Source: Pyrrhosoma nymphula (lineage: Eukaryota > Arthropoda > Insecta > Odonata > Coenagrionidae). Taken from it: a DNA stretch of 64,000 bases. Below, one piece after another: positions 1-10,510 of the stretch (positions are counted from its first letter, which is position 1; each line of letters opens with the position of its first letter). The notes under the pieces were generated by a model that was given only the letters and a program-made list of their open reading frames with translations, ran no database searches and was not told the DNA's origin. The position numbers and the translations under genes were made by a program. The stretch lies in contig OY754339.1 in NCBI GenBank assembly GCA_963573305.1, positions 71,595,376 through 71,659,375 of the forward strand. Reading direction: 5' to 3'.

Positions 1-848
1 TTCCTTGCCCGCAACACCTCTGACTTCGGCATGTATCACCACCCACTTGCTCCACGCTCTCTGGTACAGAATCCCTCCGTGTGCCAGCCGCAACTATGCG
101 AATAAGCTGTCAAGGCGTCTGAGCTCGGGAGGGAAGCGTCCGCTTCCGCGTTCGTTGGGGATCCGTTGAAATTGTAATTTCAACGGCGTGCGTTTGACAG
201 GCCTCCTGGGGGGAGGTGGGTCTTCATCTGCGAGGCAAAGCGTGCTTCTGAAAGGTGTTGAAAGGAGGTATGGGGTGAAGTAAAATGTTGAGCGAGGCCG
301 GTGGGACTTGGGAAATAATACGTACATTCGAGGAAATTGAACTGGAATTTTCGTAGATGTAACATTATTTCCAGCCTCTTACGTGCTATTCTGTAAGGTA
401 GCTTGTCCACTTACTGTTATAATAATATTATTTTTACTTGTTAAGTTAAGGCTATTCGTAATGGAATTAAAACTTCATTGGCCACCCTCGTCAAAAGGCA
501 ACAACTAGGGCTTCCGAGCCGCTTTTAGTTCTGTCAAAGTCAGCTTCAGGTGCATCATTATTCCAAATCTAAAATATGTACACACCTCATTAGCCATAAA
601 TACAATCACCAAGTTTCAGATGCTTACTCTTGGCAATAGGCCGTGAAACGAAACGGTAAACAAGTTGCAAATAAATGCTGCCATTGATTTTATTGCGTTC
701 CAAGAAAATGTATTTCAGATGCTGTAATCGACATAAGTTAGTGTGCAAGAGCAGCACCATATTCAATTTGTCAATAAAAGGTATGCTTTTTATTATCAAT
801 TCTTAAGGTAGTATGATATGAATCTACACTGAGTTCCCTACACTGAAA
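1..848. other. No recognised gene or repeat
   Basis: I see no coding region, RNA gene or repeat that I can support here. The first 300 bases are richer in GC than the rest and hold only short overlapping open frames on both strands, with no recognisable motif. The stretch ends at the TA site of the mariner element. Confidence 0.5.
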
Positions 849-1780
849 TAGGAGGGGGTACCCAAAAGTAACCTCGATCGTATTGCGGCGGTCAGAGTTT
901 CCGTAAGACGAGATTTTCCCTCCAGGAGATCGTCAAGTCAATTTTCCGTGTTAGGCTGCCAAATGACTTAACAAAGGGAACGTTTTTTTATGGCCTCTGT
1001 GAATTCTTTCATGAATGCTCTTTTGCCCGCCCCTTGTTTTTGGTTATGGCTGACCTGAATGAACAATGCGTGGCCGTCATGGTTTGTTTCCGACTCGAGA
1101 AAAACGCCGTAGATACGCTTGTAATGTTGAAAACAGCTTCCAAAGATACCGACGTGGTAAAAACTCAACTGACTGGTTTTTGAGTTAAAAAAGGTGAATT
1201 GTCGATTGATGACGACCTCCTTAACTGTCAAAAATAAAAAAATATGGTAATTTTTTTCTACGGGAGAGAGGTGGTGCATTCGGAATTCGTTCCACCATCT
1301 CAGACTGTTAACTACAGTTTCTACTTGGAGGTTCTGAAAAGATTGCGCAACAGTTTGTGGCCCTATTTGTGGAAGATGGGTGACTGGTTTTTCCATCATG
1401 ACAATGCACCACCTCACACATCTCTCTCAATGCGCCAATTGTTAACAAAAAACGGCATGAATCTCTTTCTCCACTCCCGTTATTCACCTGATTTAGCTCC
1501 ATGTGACTTTTTTTTTGTTCCCGGGAAGGAAGAGGGACGTGAAAGTAAAGCGTTTTGCCAACGTGGACGAGGTGAAGAAAAAATCGAGTGAAGATAAAAA
1601 AGACGAATTAAAAAATGTTTTGAACAATTAAATAAAAGATTGTACTAATTATCAGCTGGGTACAAATTACCTCTGCAAATGAATCAGTGGGGGTACTTTG
1701 AAGGGGATTGAAGGTTAAAAAAAAATAAATACATTAATTAAAAAAAGAAAATTATGATTATTTTTGAGTACCCCGTCGTA
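849..1780 (+). mobile_element. Mariner (Tc1/mariner superfamily) element, internally deleted
   Basis: Inverted ends are visible. The left end reads GGGGTACCCAAAAGTAA from 855 and the right end, on the minus strand, reads GGGGTACTCAAAAATAA from 1774, with two mismatches over 17 bases. Each is preceded by a further 4 bases of weaker match, and the element is flanked by TA at 849-850 and at 1779-1780, the expected mariner target duplication. The element body is about 928 bp, shorter than the roughly 1.3 kb usual for mariners. This agrees with the loss of the middle of the transposase gene. It is a non-autonomous relic. The terminal match and TA sites make the boundaries fairly secure. Confidence 0.85.
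1048..1600 (+). pseudogene. Mariner transposase remnant (DD34D type)
   Basis: The mariner transposase cuts and pastes the element in the nucleus. Two parts remain. From about 1048 a frame similar to the N-terminal DNA-binding region reads NEQCVAVMVCFRLEKNA and is broken by stops before 1240. From about 1270 to 1600 the C-terminal part is open: it contains HHDNAPPHTS with the aspartate codon at 1400-1402, then YSPDLAPCDFF with the aspartate codon at 1505-1507. The 34 residues between those two aspartates match the mariner DD34D signature. The first catalytic aspartate and the central core are missing, so the gene cannot make active enzyme. The 149-residue frame on the minus strand here is a shadow of this gene. 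Confidence 0.85.
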
Positions 1781-2739
1781 TGTGAAAACTATAAGTAGGT
1801 TATGAAATCATTTTAGTTATCTCTGTCCTTGATTACTTGTTCATAGAAATTCTACAAGAGCTGATAGGAATAGTGGGAATAACTTTTCAACTTGTTTCAA
1901 TGATTGTTTTCCCTTTTCTCATTCCTGAAAGAAGGAGTGGAAGTAACGTTTTAATGGAGCATAACAGAGTTATTATAATCGTAGAAAGAATGTTCCTCAC
2001 TCGTTTCTAATTGCCTCATTTTAAACTGGCGTAAGGATCAACATATTTTGGTCGTATGGCGCGATGGTCGGCTAAAAAGTTGGGGGGTTGGTTTTTCAGG
2101 GAAACAACCGACAGCTGATGTCATTTGCGCAATTAAGGACCGGCATTTAGGTATGTATAGTGGTAGAGTAACGTGGTGGCAGTGCAGCAGACCCTTTTCA
2201 GCGGTTAAGTCCATTCCTTACGAACTAGCTCTGCACGGGAGTGTAAGGTAATCTCCTCGTTTGACCAATAGGATTCCCAAGGTCGCAAATCATCATTGCC
2301 AACCTTCATATGCTCAACTTTTTATTCACGTAGCCTATCTAGCTCTCTATGGCTCTTTATTTAATCGTATACATGGGTTTATCCGATGAATTTAGAACAA
2401 TATCAACGAATTTTGATCCAGCTTTGTATGAATCATAAACATTGTCCGAAACGCACTGATGACACTCTCCCGCCCTATCAAGTTAAATGCAGTTATGTTG
2501 ACAGAGTTGCCTACCATGAACAACCTTCTCCCCTCCATTCTTCAGCCGACCCCGCTCCACATGAGCCTTCCTCTCCGTGGCGTCACGCTACACGAAGGCG
2601 ACTGCCTCCAAGTTCCGCTTTTAATAAAATACTTTCAAGGATTTGGTCCTAAGTACATTACTGTTATCTTTATTCATTAACGAGCTACCGAGATCCGTTG
2701 TTTACTCCCAATATTTTCAATATACCGACGGCTTTCAAA
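1781..2739. other. No recognised feature
   Basis: AT-rich sequence between the mariner and a LINE fragment. Short open frames near 2050-2250 and 2390-2680 show no domain or motif that I recognise. Confidence 0.45.
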
Positions 2740-3910
2740 TATGTCAGGATTCAACTCTTTAAACCCTAACCCAAACTATTGCAACGCTAAATGCTGATAT
2801 TGTCCGTACAAACACATGGACGGAGCCAATGTTCTGAAACTAAATGAAAATAGAACTAAGGCTATTATTATAGGCTATAGAAACTTTAATTTTAAGATCA
2901 TTTTTCATCAAAGACCCACAATTGCTGTCAAAAATAAGACCATCCCTTATGAAGAACGCCAAAAAATCTCGGAGCTATAAAGGAAATTTCTTGGTATGCT
3001 GGGCATTTAGATTACTGTTGCGGTGTATTAATTAATATAAATTGCGGTACAAATAATAAGCTTCAGGTGATGATGAATGCTTCAGTGAGATTTGTATGTG
3101 ATCTAAAACGATGGAATCACATTACTGTTTCATACGAGCAACTAAAATGTTTTAAAGTTAGAGTAAGACGGATTTATTTGCCTCATATCTCCGAATTTAT
3201 AATTTAAAGACAAACTGTCCTCCTTACACCTTCAGATCATTTATTTATGATAAAGAAATGCAAAATTGCTTAATAAGATCCCACAATTTAGATCTGCTGA
3301 TCCCTCAGAATTAAACTGAAATGTACCATAAATCCTTCAAAGTCACAATATCGCGGAATCGGAATACACTCCCAGAGGATGTAAAAACATGTCAGTCTGA
3401 AGCATATTTCAAAAGAGAACTATTCTTATCAATAATTTATAAAACTTACAATTGTGAATATGACGAAGGATAGTTTTTTGTGCATTTGAATTTTGAATGG
3501 TATATAACTGTGTCTGTGTGCATAGTGATTGTAATTTCTTGCACTGCTTTGTCGTATTGCCTACTCTATAACAGATAAAATGTTCGATGTTTATAAAAAA
3601 TTCTTTGAAGCATGGTCTGGTCGATTTCTTTTTGAAAATTAGGTTCTCTCGGTGTACATTGTTGTCATGTACATTTTATCTATTTGTATTGATTCTACGA
3701 AATATTATTTTGTGAGGGAAGGTTTAGCATGAAATATTTGGCGCATTAATTTCTTCTTATGTATTCTGTGATTATTTTTCTTTTTGTTGTAACTATTATT
3801 GTATTTTTTATTTTTTTGTATTTCTATATTTTATTTTGATTAACGTGTTGATATTTATTGCACAAAATGTGTGAGAGGCCAATAATAGCCAACGACTATA
3901 AACGTTTACT
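2740..3910 (+). pseudogene. Jockey/CR1-like LINE, 3' part of reverse transcriptase and 3' UTR
   Basis: This is a decayed non-LTR retrotransposon fragment. At about 2826 the frame reads ANVLKLNENRTKAIIIG, the segment that follows the YxDD box in Jockey/CR1-type reverse transcriptases. A one-base shift separates it from the upstream words NADIVRTNTW. Around 3075-3430 the C-terminal block is recognisable: NASVRFVCDLKRWNHIT near its start, and an R-N-LPEDVKTCQ-like segment near its end. Several stops and shifts interrupt it. About 400 bases of AT-rich 3' UTR follow; the words GAGGCCAATAATAGCC near 3876 resemble the conserved 3' UTR ends of such elements. The YxDD box and endonuclease are absent. 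Clade within the LINEs is uncertain. Confidence 0.6.
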
Positions 3911-4590
3911 ATTTACTCTAACAAACATCAATGTGTCACGCCAAGTCCAATATTAATCGACAGCATATTACAATATAAAGTCGCCCAAAAGTTCAATACC
4001 GCGGCGAAAACTCTAGTCGTATAACACTTTAATTAAAGGAAAAAATAACAATATCATTCTTTTGCCATTTACATTTCTACATGTATGGTACTGCGTTACA
4101 AGACATTAATGAGAATAAACAAGATTATTTACAATAATCAGACGTTTTTGCTTGTCGCTGTGGCTGTGACAGCTATAACTATATCCAAGCAGCAACTAGT
4201 GGGAATTGTCAGCCGAGCAGCAGAGTATGGCTGGGGAGACCAGAGTGACACGGTCACACTAACTCTAGCTGCTGCTGCTAGCTGCTATGGGACACTAACT
4301 CTTGCTGCAGCAGCCATATTGCTCGTAGCAATACACTATGGTCGTCACAGCTACAGTGTCTAGCAGCTGCACCACAGTATATTGTTCTGACATCACTTAT
4401 CTTTGCTGCTGCACCAATACTGACACTATCAATAGTACTATGGCTCCCCCAACCATAGCTTTATTTCCGTGTAGAATAATAAATTTTTGAATTGCCAAGA
4501 TGAATAAGAGTATTTCTAGGCATAACGCTTAGAGCATAAGCCGTTCTCGAGATACAGACATCAAAAGTTTACTTACACCTTAAATTACAG
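3911..4590. repeat. GCT/GCA-rich imperfect repeat region, otherwise unassigned
   Basis: Between about 4140 and 4420 the sequence is full of GCTGCTGCT, GCAGCAGC, AGCAGCTGC and GTCACACTAAC-type words on both strands, including the repeated phrase ACACTAACTCT at about 4257 and 4292. An open frame of 92 codons across it is alanine-rich and looks like a product of the repeat rather than a gene. The rest of the stretch is AT-rich with nothing recognised. Confidence 0.4.
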
Positions 4591-4623
4591 CACCCTGCGA
4601 GAGAGAAACTACGCCTTCCTCTC

Positions 4624-4761
4624 ACCTTCGCAAGTGAGTAAGACGAGGGTGTGCGGGAGGTCCTGTTGGCATTCCGCCAGAGCGTGGGGGGAAGAGTGTG
4701 AATACCTCCTTCTTACCTTCGCAAGTGAGTAAGACGAGGGTGTGCAAGTGAGTAAGACGAG
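4624..4761 (+). repeat. Local duplication of a 31-bp unit
   Basis: A 31-bp unit starting ACCTTCGCAAGTGAGTAAG occurs at 4624-4654 and again, identical, at 4715-4745. The last part of the second copy overlaps a third partial copy, GCAAGTGAGTAAGACGAG at 4744-4761. The surrounding region up to about 5000 is purine-rich (GAGAGAGT, GAAGAGTG and similar words), so slippage or local duplication in simple sequence is the likely origin. Confidence 0.8.
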
Positions 4762-5000
4762 AGAGAGTACGAGGAAGGTGCGGTTAGTTCTACTCCGGAG
4801 CGTGCGACGTGAGAGCGTATACTTTCCGCACACTCCATCTGGGGGTACGCAAGAAAAAGTGAAGAGGGTTTGTGGCAGAGGGTGAGAAGAGAGTGTCCTA
4901 TACGTTCCAATTAGATTTTCGACAGAGCAAGGAGAGAGCAACGAGTATGTAAAGAGAGTAAAGGATGTGAAGAGAGTGCAATACTCTCCTCATACCATCT

Positions 5001-6024
5001 CGGATGCGTATTTCCGAGCTCTATTTTCGCCAGGGAGAACCCTGTTGCCAAACTTACTCTCCGCGTGCGCACCTCTATGAGCTTAGACAACCATTCGCAA
5101 CACCGTGCTAGATATATGGATATGGATACCTCATGTGATAATATTAGCTAATTGAAAGAATCCTAGATGTACAGTTAGTGTTTTGCACAGTAGTTCTTAC
5201 ACTTTTCTACTGCTACTGGAAACTTCGTACTGCCGTCCATATGGACAATTTAACGAAAAAAGAATCTTCATAAGAGTACACACCGTAAACTGAATGTGGA
5301 ACTTCCTGTGCACTTGAAGTGTTCTCTTTACATGACACCTTAGCTGATGCTGGGATTCCTCTGAAAAATTTTGGCCACTGTATAGATTCAAACCCGGGCC
5401 TTCGGGGTGGGAAACCAGTAACATAGTGACTACACTAGACCGATCCTACGAAAGAAATGATTTAAGGTTTGGTTTTCTGTACCGGGAAACGAATTTTCGA
5501 CCCATGAACTTCCGGGCCAATGCGGGGAAAACTATCCTAGATTCCCGATTCCCGCTGTGCTATTTCACGGTCCATCAATTATCACTATCGTGAGGTTGAG
5601 TCCTGTACGCGACTAATTTCAGGCCTAGTTTGTGGAGACAAGTTATTATTGTTGGTAAAAACTTTGGCTTAATGTTTTACACGATCTAATTTATTACTGG
5701 TTAGGATTTTAGCAAATCAATGTCATTTCAAGTAATTCATATTTTTAATTGTTTGTAATTTTAAAATGTGCCATGTTTCAAGGAAGCACGCGAAAGCCAG
5801 TTTGTATGAATACCCTCAGAATTGCCTTGAAAATTGGGAACCCTGGGTGGCACAGGGGTCTGTGCATTGGATAGTAAAGCTGAGGATCTTTGTAATGATT
5901 CCCGATCCATAAAAACCTCCTTCATCTGACAAATGCCAATTGCGTTAGGTATTAAAGTGGGTGGTAATTGCATGTAATCGTAGTTTCAGCAATTAAGTTT
6001 GGCGTTCTTCTGGATGTATGTTCG
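5001..6024. other. Mostly unassigned; possible tRNA-derived SINE head on the minus strand at 5383-5450
   Basis: On the minus strand, 5450 down to 5383 reads like a tRNA-derived SINE head. An A-box-like GATCGGTCTAGTGTAG is followed about 35 bases later by a B-box-like GGGTTTGAATC. There is no acceptor stem and no anticodon loop that I could pair, so this is not a functional tRNA gene. The rest holds no feature I can support. Confidence 0.35.
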
Positions 6025-6158
6025 TTTTGCGCATACGGTCTGCCACCCGCAGACAAGGGGCAACAGCACTCGGACGAAGAGGAGTGTCATCCCTTCAAAT
6101 TTGAGTCGAACTCAATGATGCTTACCCCAGTGGCTGTGCTGGAACCAGTGTTTACATC
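6025..6158 (+). repeat. Dispersed repeat, copy 1 (partner at 53771-53904)
   Basis: The segment shares a run of matching words with 53771-53904 in the same orientation: GCAGACAAGGG, GCA-TCGGACGAA-AGGAG, GAGTCGAAC/GAGCCGATT, GGAACC-GTGTTT. The order and spacing are kept with small gaps, so the two are diverged copies of one repeat. Its class is unknown. Confidence 0.65.
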
Positions 6159-6829
6159 ATGACCGGTCCTTGCACATAAATATACGTTTTGGTTTCCCAA
6201 TACTAATGGGAATTTGGGTTATGCTTGGTCCTATAACTTTTATATGGCTCGGAGAGACTTACAATTAGATGTCATACAGAATGTCACTTTTTGTGGTAAA
6301 TTCACCCTAATTTGGATCATATGTGGGCACTGAATACCTAATGGAAACTAAGACCAGTTATTTATGATGGGATATTGACAAAAGTTTGCGTGTAAAGGAT
6401 TTGATAGGAAAAATATAACTTCAAGGGGATGAATTTACAAATTAGATAGGCTTCCACTTCGGCTAGGTAGCAGAGTATTGCGCTCAAAGTTAGTTGGTGA
6501 AGGCGGTGAATGAGAGGTGGAATGTGGATATTAATGAGGGTCCACTAGGACCTCCGGTGATGAATTAATTATTAAGAACGTAGCAATCATGATATATCAT
6601 AAGTGCGGAAAAACTAATTATAAACTGATTACCCTCTGAAAATGAGTTATTATTTGGAGACGTTTATAGAATGGACACCGTATTTCATCTAGATGATTGG
6701 TAAATTGGAGGGCTACAGGGGAGAGCAGAATGATATATAGCTGCGAATCTTGAAATGATTCCATTCAGACTTCTAGAATTATTTAAAGAAAGCAATCAAA
6801 AAGCTGAAAACAGCATTTTAAATTGGAAA
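6159..6829. other. No recognised feature
   Basis: AT-rich sequence with no open frame, repeat or RNA signature that I can support. Confidence 0.45.
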
Positions 6830-7265
6830 TCTCTTACTTCCTGCATTTCCTTCCACATCCAAATCTTATACGCCTCCAGGCAGATTTCACAACCTCTCTT
6901 TTGTCCAGTTTGTTATAGCGTATAACGCTGCATTCCACCAGACTCCAGACCATGCTACCAGACTCTATGCCAGTTTCTCTTTCCATTTGTCCAGTAGTTG
7001 CCTAGCATTAACTGTCTCATATTAGTGTAAATATCGTTTCCTGGCGCAATTCTTATTATAAAATCTTTCTTACCAATTCCATTTGTCCTCCAACGAACCA
7101 CCCCAGAAAATAAGGTTTTCTATCTGCTCCAGTTTGTGACCTCCTACTTTAATGATCAACCTTGCTTTCTTTTCCACACAGAATCTAATTTATTTATAAT
7201 TTTGATTCAACATAACTCCTCACTTCCCAATCCTGATTTTCTAATTTTTTCCAAATTTTGCAATC
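6830..7265 (-). pseudogene. RTE-like LINE, C-terminal end of reverse transcriptase
   Basis: Reading the minus strand from about 7265 down to 6830, broken frames give the usual order of words at the end of this LINE type. First comes VGGHKLEQIENFIFLG (the GxxLEQVxxFxYLG box), then a KKD-IRIA segment, then SLVWS, and finally a TLTKRD-like stretch with EAYKIWMWKEMQE, equivalent to the usual EAFEMWCWRRM. Frame shifts and stops lie between nearly every block, and the catalytic RT core lies outside the fragment. It is an old, dead copy. Assignment rests on block order rather than on any long identity. Confidence 0.55.
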
Positions 7266-7687
7266 CTTTCGATGAATGGTTAGCCAAAGCCTGGCTATCA
7301 GAAGATGAAACTAACTTCATCAGCGGTCTTCCTTACCGCTAGCTATAACCACTATATGTCTTTTAAAATTTCCACCAACCATTCGTGCTTTGCTTTTGTC
7401 CCTCTGTGCCTCGTCTCTCAATATAATTTGGGAAAGGTATTAGAGAAGCTTCATCCCCCACTTCCCAGGAACGATGAAACTTCTGCATAAGGCTTTGAGT
7501 TCGAAGAGGAAGGAATTGGTGTTGGTGAGCTTTTTGCCTCATCTTCGTGTGTTGGAAAGTTTAAGAAAGCTGTTAGATGGCGAATGGTAAGTGTAATGAG
7601 TGGACGAATGTTTCAAAGCAGTTTTTAGAATATACAAACCCTAATAAATTCGACAGTGTCGGGCGATATATGGTGGAACAGAATTTT
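7266..7687. other. No recognised feature
   Basis: No gene or repeat recognised between the LINE tail and the foldback. Confidence 0.4.
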
Positions 7688-7888
7688 AGTACTTAAATAA
7701 ACCTACAGTAATTGTACTGTCCACTTAAATTTTAATGTAAATATTACACAACACGTGTTTCGACGTTCCTTAGGGCGTCATCATCAGGTCTGCCCTGACA
7801 GACCTCTCAGCTATCCGCAGACCTAATGATGATATTTACATTAAAATTTAAGTGGACAGTACAATTTCCGTAGTTTTATTTAAGTACT
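7688..7888. repeat. Foldback of PLE-like ends (inverted repeat, arms about 58-62 bp)
   Basis: The left arm (7688 to about 7745) and right arm (about 7827 to 7888) are inverted copies. AGTACTTAAATAAA pairs with TTTATTTAAGTACT, and the run ACTGTCCACTTAAATTTTAA is repeated inverted without change. Inside the arms, ATCATCAGGTCTGC at 7780-7793 pairs again with GCAGACCTAATGATGAT at about 7813-7829. The left half also carries the hammerhead-like motif at 7757-7787, which is deleted from the right half. Two head-to-head termini of a Penelope-like element would give this arrangement. Confidence 0.75.
7757..7787 (-). ncRNA. Hammerhead-ribozyme-like motif (PLE terminus type)
   Basis: On the minus strand the order is CTGATGA (7787-7781), one base T, GACG, a 10-base loop, CGTC, then GAAAC ending at 7757. 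GACG and CGTC can pair as helix II between the two conserved hammerhead core halves. Hammerhead motifs are known in the terminal repeats of Penelope-like elements. The extra unpaired base before helix II and the missing check of helices I and III mean that activity is not shown. Confidence 0.55.
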
Positions 7889-8399
7889 ACAAACCCTAAA
7901 TTATCTTAAGTGCTTTTCACCTTCATTCGCGTAGAAGTAGCTATATATCAAGGGAAATAAAATAAATGAAAAAAGGTAATACAGATATCGTAGTGCAATC
8001 AACATTTACCCGAAAAAGATAAATTAACAAAGTTCATATGCCCAGTACCTGGTTACCGAGCGTTGCTCGATGTTCATTTGGTGTACTAAGAACTTCTATG
8101 CTCCTATTCTGCTACTTATTGCTTATTTTAATTATATTGGGCATTTACATAGTGCCATTAAAGCTATTAATAAAAAAAATTTTATAAAGTATAATGGATA
8201 TTTTTTTAAATATAGTAGTGATGATGGAATTAGGTAGTATAAAGAAAACTCAAAAACACCACTAACACAAGAATTTTCTTCTAACGAAATTCTGAAATAA
8301 TCAATAAATTCAATCTTTACATTGTTTTCATTATTTCCAATGTTCATTGATATATTATTGTTATTATTAGATTAAAAATTATTCAATATTTCTTTCCAT
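7889..8399. other. No recognised feature
   Basis: AT-rich sequence with short chance frames only. Confidence 0.4.
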
Positions 8400-10170
8400 A
8401 CAACGTTTCTCGTGTATCGAAGTTTTTGAGTCAGGACGCTCTTGGGCAAATTGTTGCAAGGCTGATCCATCTTCAAAAGTTGTTCGAGCTGTTTCCGCTA
8501 ATTCGGGCCATTCAGGATTGCATGTCATTGTGATAAAGAAGTCTGATGATCCAAGTCAACGGGCAAAGGCCATTGCTTCTTCAAAATGTTCAGTGTAAAA
8601 ACGTGTAGATCTAGGAAACGAAGAAGGCAAAATAATCCTTTCACCAAAAACAGCAATCTTTTTTTTGGCCAATTCACTCAAAAATTGAATCGCTCTTGTA
8701 CAGTTTTCTGCAAGTATTTTTTTGAATTTACTTTAATCCATTGGATACTGTCATGTTCCACTGTTATATAATTATCAACCAGATATTGCTGAAAATGCCG
8801 ACCGCCGAAATGCAAAGCATTGAACTTCGAAAGGTGGAGATCAGGATTTCTTAGGTTGATACCTGAAGGAAAATATTTGGCAAGTTGAGGTCTAAATGCT
8901 TATCGGTATTGAACTAGTTCAAATCTAGTCAAATTTTGATGCCTGGTACAAGGTGTTCTTAAAGGAATATTAATACAGAGAATCCAAAATTGCAAAATTT
9001 GGGTAAAATAGTGGATAAATATAGAGCCCAACACGACTGTCAATATTGTTCATGGTAACTAAAGATTTCCCACGTTTACGAACTCTTTATCTGGAAAGCT
9101 TTGGTCAGCGTTGAGAGTAACAATAACACAAACTTCATTCTGAAGGGGGATGTTAAACCTTCTGTGATAAACGGCATCAGGTAATTCAAAAAGCAGTTTA
9201 ACATAAGGTGGCTCTACACCTTCTGCAGCAGCGCGTCTATTAGCGTCTTCTTCTACTTCCCGCATCAACATGAATCCAAGAGCAAATGGATTTTCAGATC
9301 TCCAAATTTGTTCCAAGAGACTAATAAGATTCTCGCTGATACCATGATTAATGACATTGTTTATGTGTGCAATAAGAGGACCCTGATTATCCAAATGTAT
9401 ACATCTGTCCATATTGAGGCCGTTCAAATTTTCCATCATCATTTTGATTAAGGTGAGCTGCTACATTAAGCTTGTGATAAACTTGACCACTAGCAATGTA
9501 ACTATAAACTCCTCGACCGTTGATTGCCCGATCGTCATCTACGGTGAATGAAGCTATTGCAAAATATAAAATCAAATTTCGAATCCTTTCATAAAAGTCA
9601 TCATAAAATGGATGATGTCGAAGAAACGATCGCGCTAACTCGTTCGGAAATTCTGGGTGTGGTAGATCTATCCTGCCATGTAAGCAGCAGTCCCCAAACG
9701 AATCTCAATGAATTCGATTTGACACGCGTCCTTTGGGAAATTGCAATGCTCCGTAATGAATACAAGCAACACTAAAATTTTGCAAACTATGGTAAGAAAT
9801 ATCAGCTGTTGTAGCTGCTTTGTAGGAACTTATTCGGTTTAGCCGTAATGCTTGCTGTCGTCTTGAATTTCTCCGGCGTTCTTTTTCCAATCGTTGATGA
9901 TGATCTACGTCAAACTCTTCAGTACACCTCTGAGCCGCTCGTTCACGCATGTATTGAAAGCCGCTAATTTTTTTCGAGTCTGATTCTGCAGTTCTTTGAA
10001 TATTTTGTCGTTGCCTTATCTTTTACAAACGTAGTTCCCTTTGTTCGTTTGATTCTCCACTTCTCTGGATTCGTGCAAGATCACGTATAATTTCTAAATG
10101 CTCTAGACGATCATCGGAAGACTCATATTCTTGCCTCATTCTCCTCTAATCGTTCATCTCTTGAGAGTAA
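8400..10170 (-). pseudogene. Helitron, N-terminal and Rep (Helitron_like_N) part, broken
   Basis: Helitrons move by rolling-circle replication with a Rep-helicase protein. On the minus strand, from about 10170 down, there is an arginine-rich stretch with RERAAQRCTEE and RLEKERRRNSRRQQ. It is followed by CIHYGALQFPKGRVSN, typical of the N-terminal part. Next comes ASFTVDDDRAINGRGVYSYI with GQVYHKL (9575-9387), then a frame at 9442-9059 with NPFALGFMLMREVEED and RRFNIPLQNEV. Further down, FNALHFGGRHFQQYLVDNY and HDSIQWIKVNSKK precede AMAFARWLGSSDFFITMTCN-PEW near 8580-8490, the Rep-side motif. Stops and shifts break the gene in at least four places. The sequence loses recognisable Rep homology near 8420, so the HUH region and the helicase are missing. 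The order of blocks makes the family clear. Confidence 0.75.
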
Positions 10171-10510
10171 GAATCATTTAGTTCAGTAATTTTTTAAAAA
10201 GATTTCGTAACATTTTTATTACATTCTTAGAAAATGTAATGTAAATTCACTTTGAACAAAAAGTTCAATTACAATTTTGACCATTATAATACAATTTGAT
10301 AATTATTTCAATTACAATCAACATATTAGACCAACCAATACTAGTAACTTAACATATTATTGTAAATGAGCCTGATATATATAAATACGAATGATATGAA
10401 TCTATTATCACATGCTTAGGTCCCGCTAAGTCAAAGACTTGTCAGCAGGTGCCTGAAACATTCAGAAAAATACCTATTTTTAAGCTACAGTTGGTCAGTG
10501 GGCCAAATTT
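10171..10510. other. No recognised feature
   Basis: AT-rich spacer between the Helitron and the Penelope-like fragment. Confidence 0.4.

Noticed and set aside
968..1417. 149-codon frame antisense to the mariner
   Set aside because: The real transposase blocks are on the plus strand in the same DNA; this is a shadow.
5383..5450. Functional tRNA gene
   Set aside because: Only A- and B-box-like phrases are present; no acceptor or anticodon stem can be paired. Treated as a SINE scrap.
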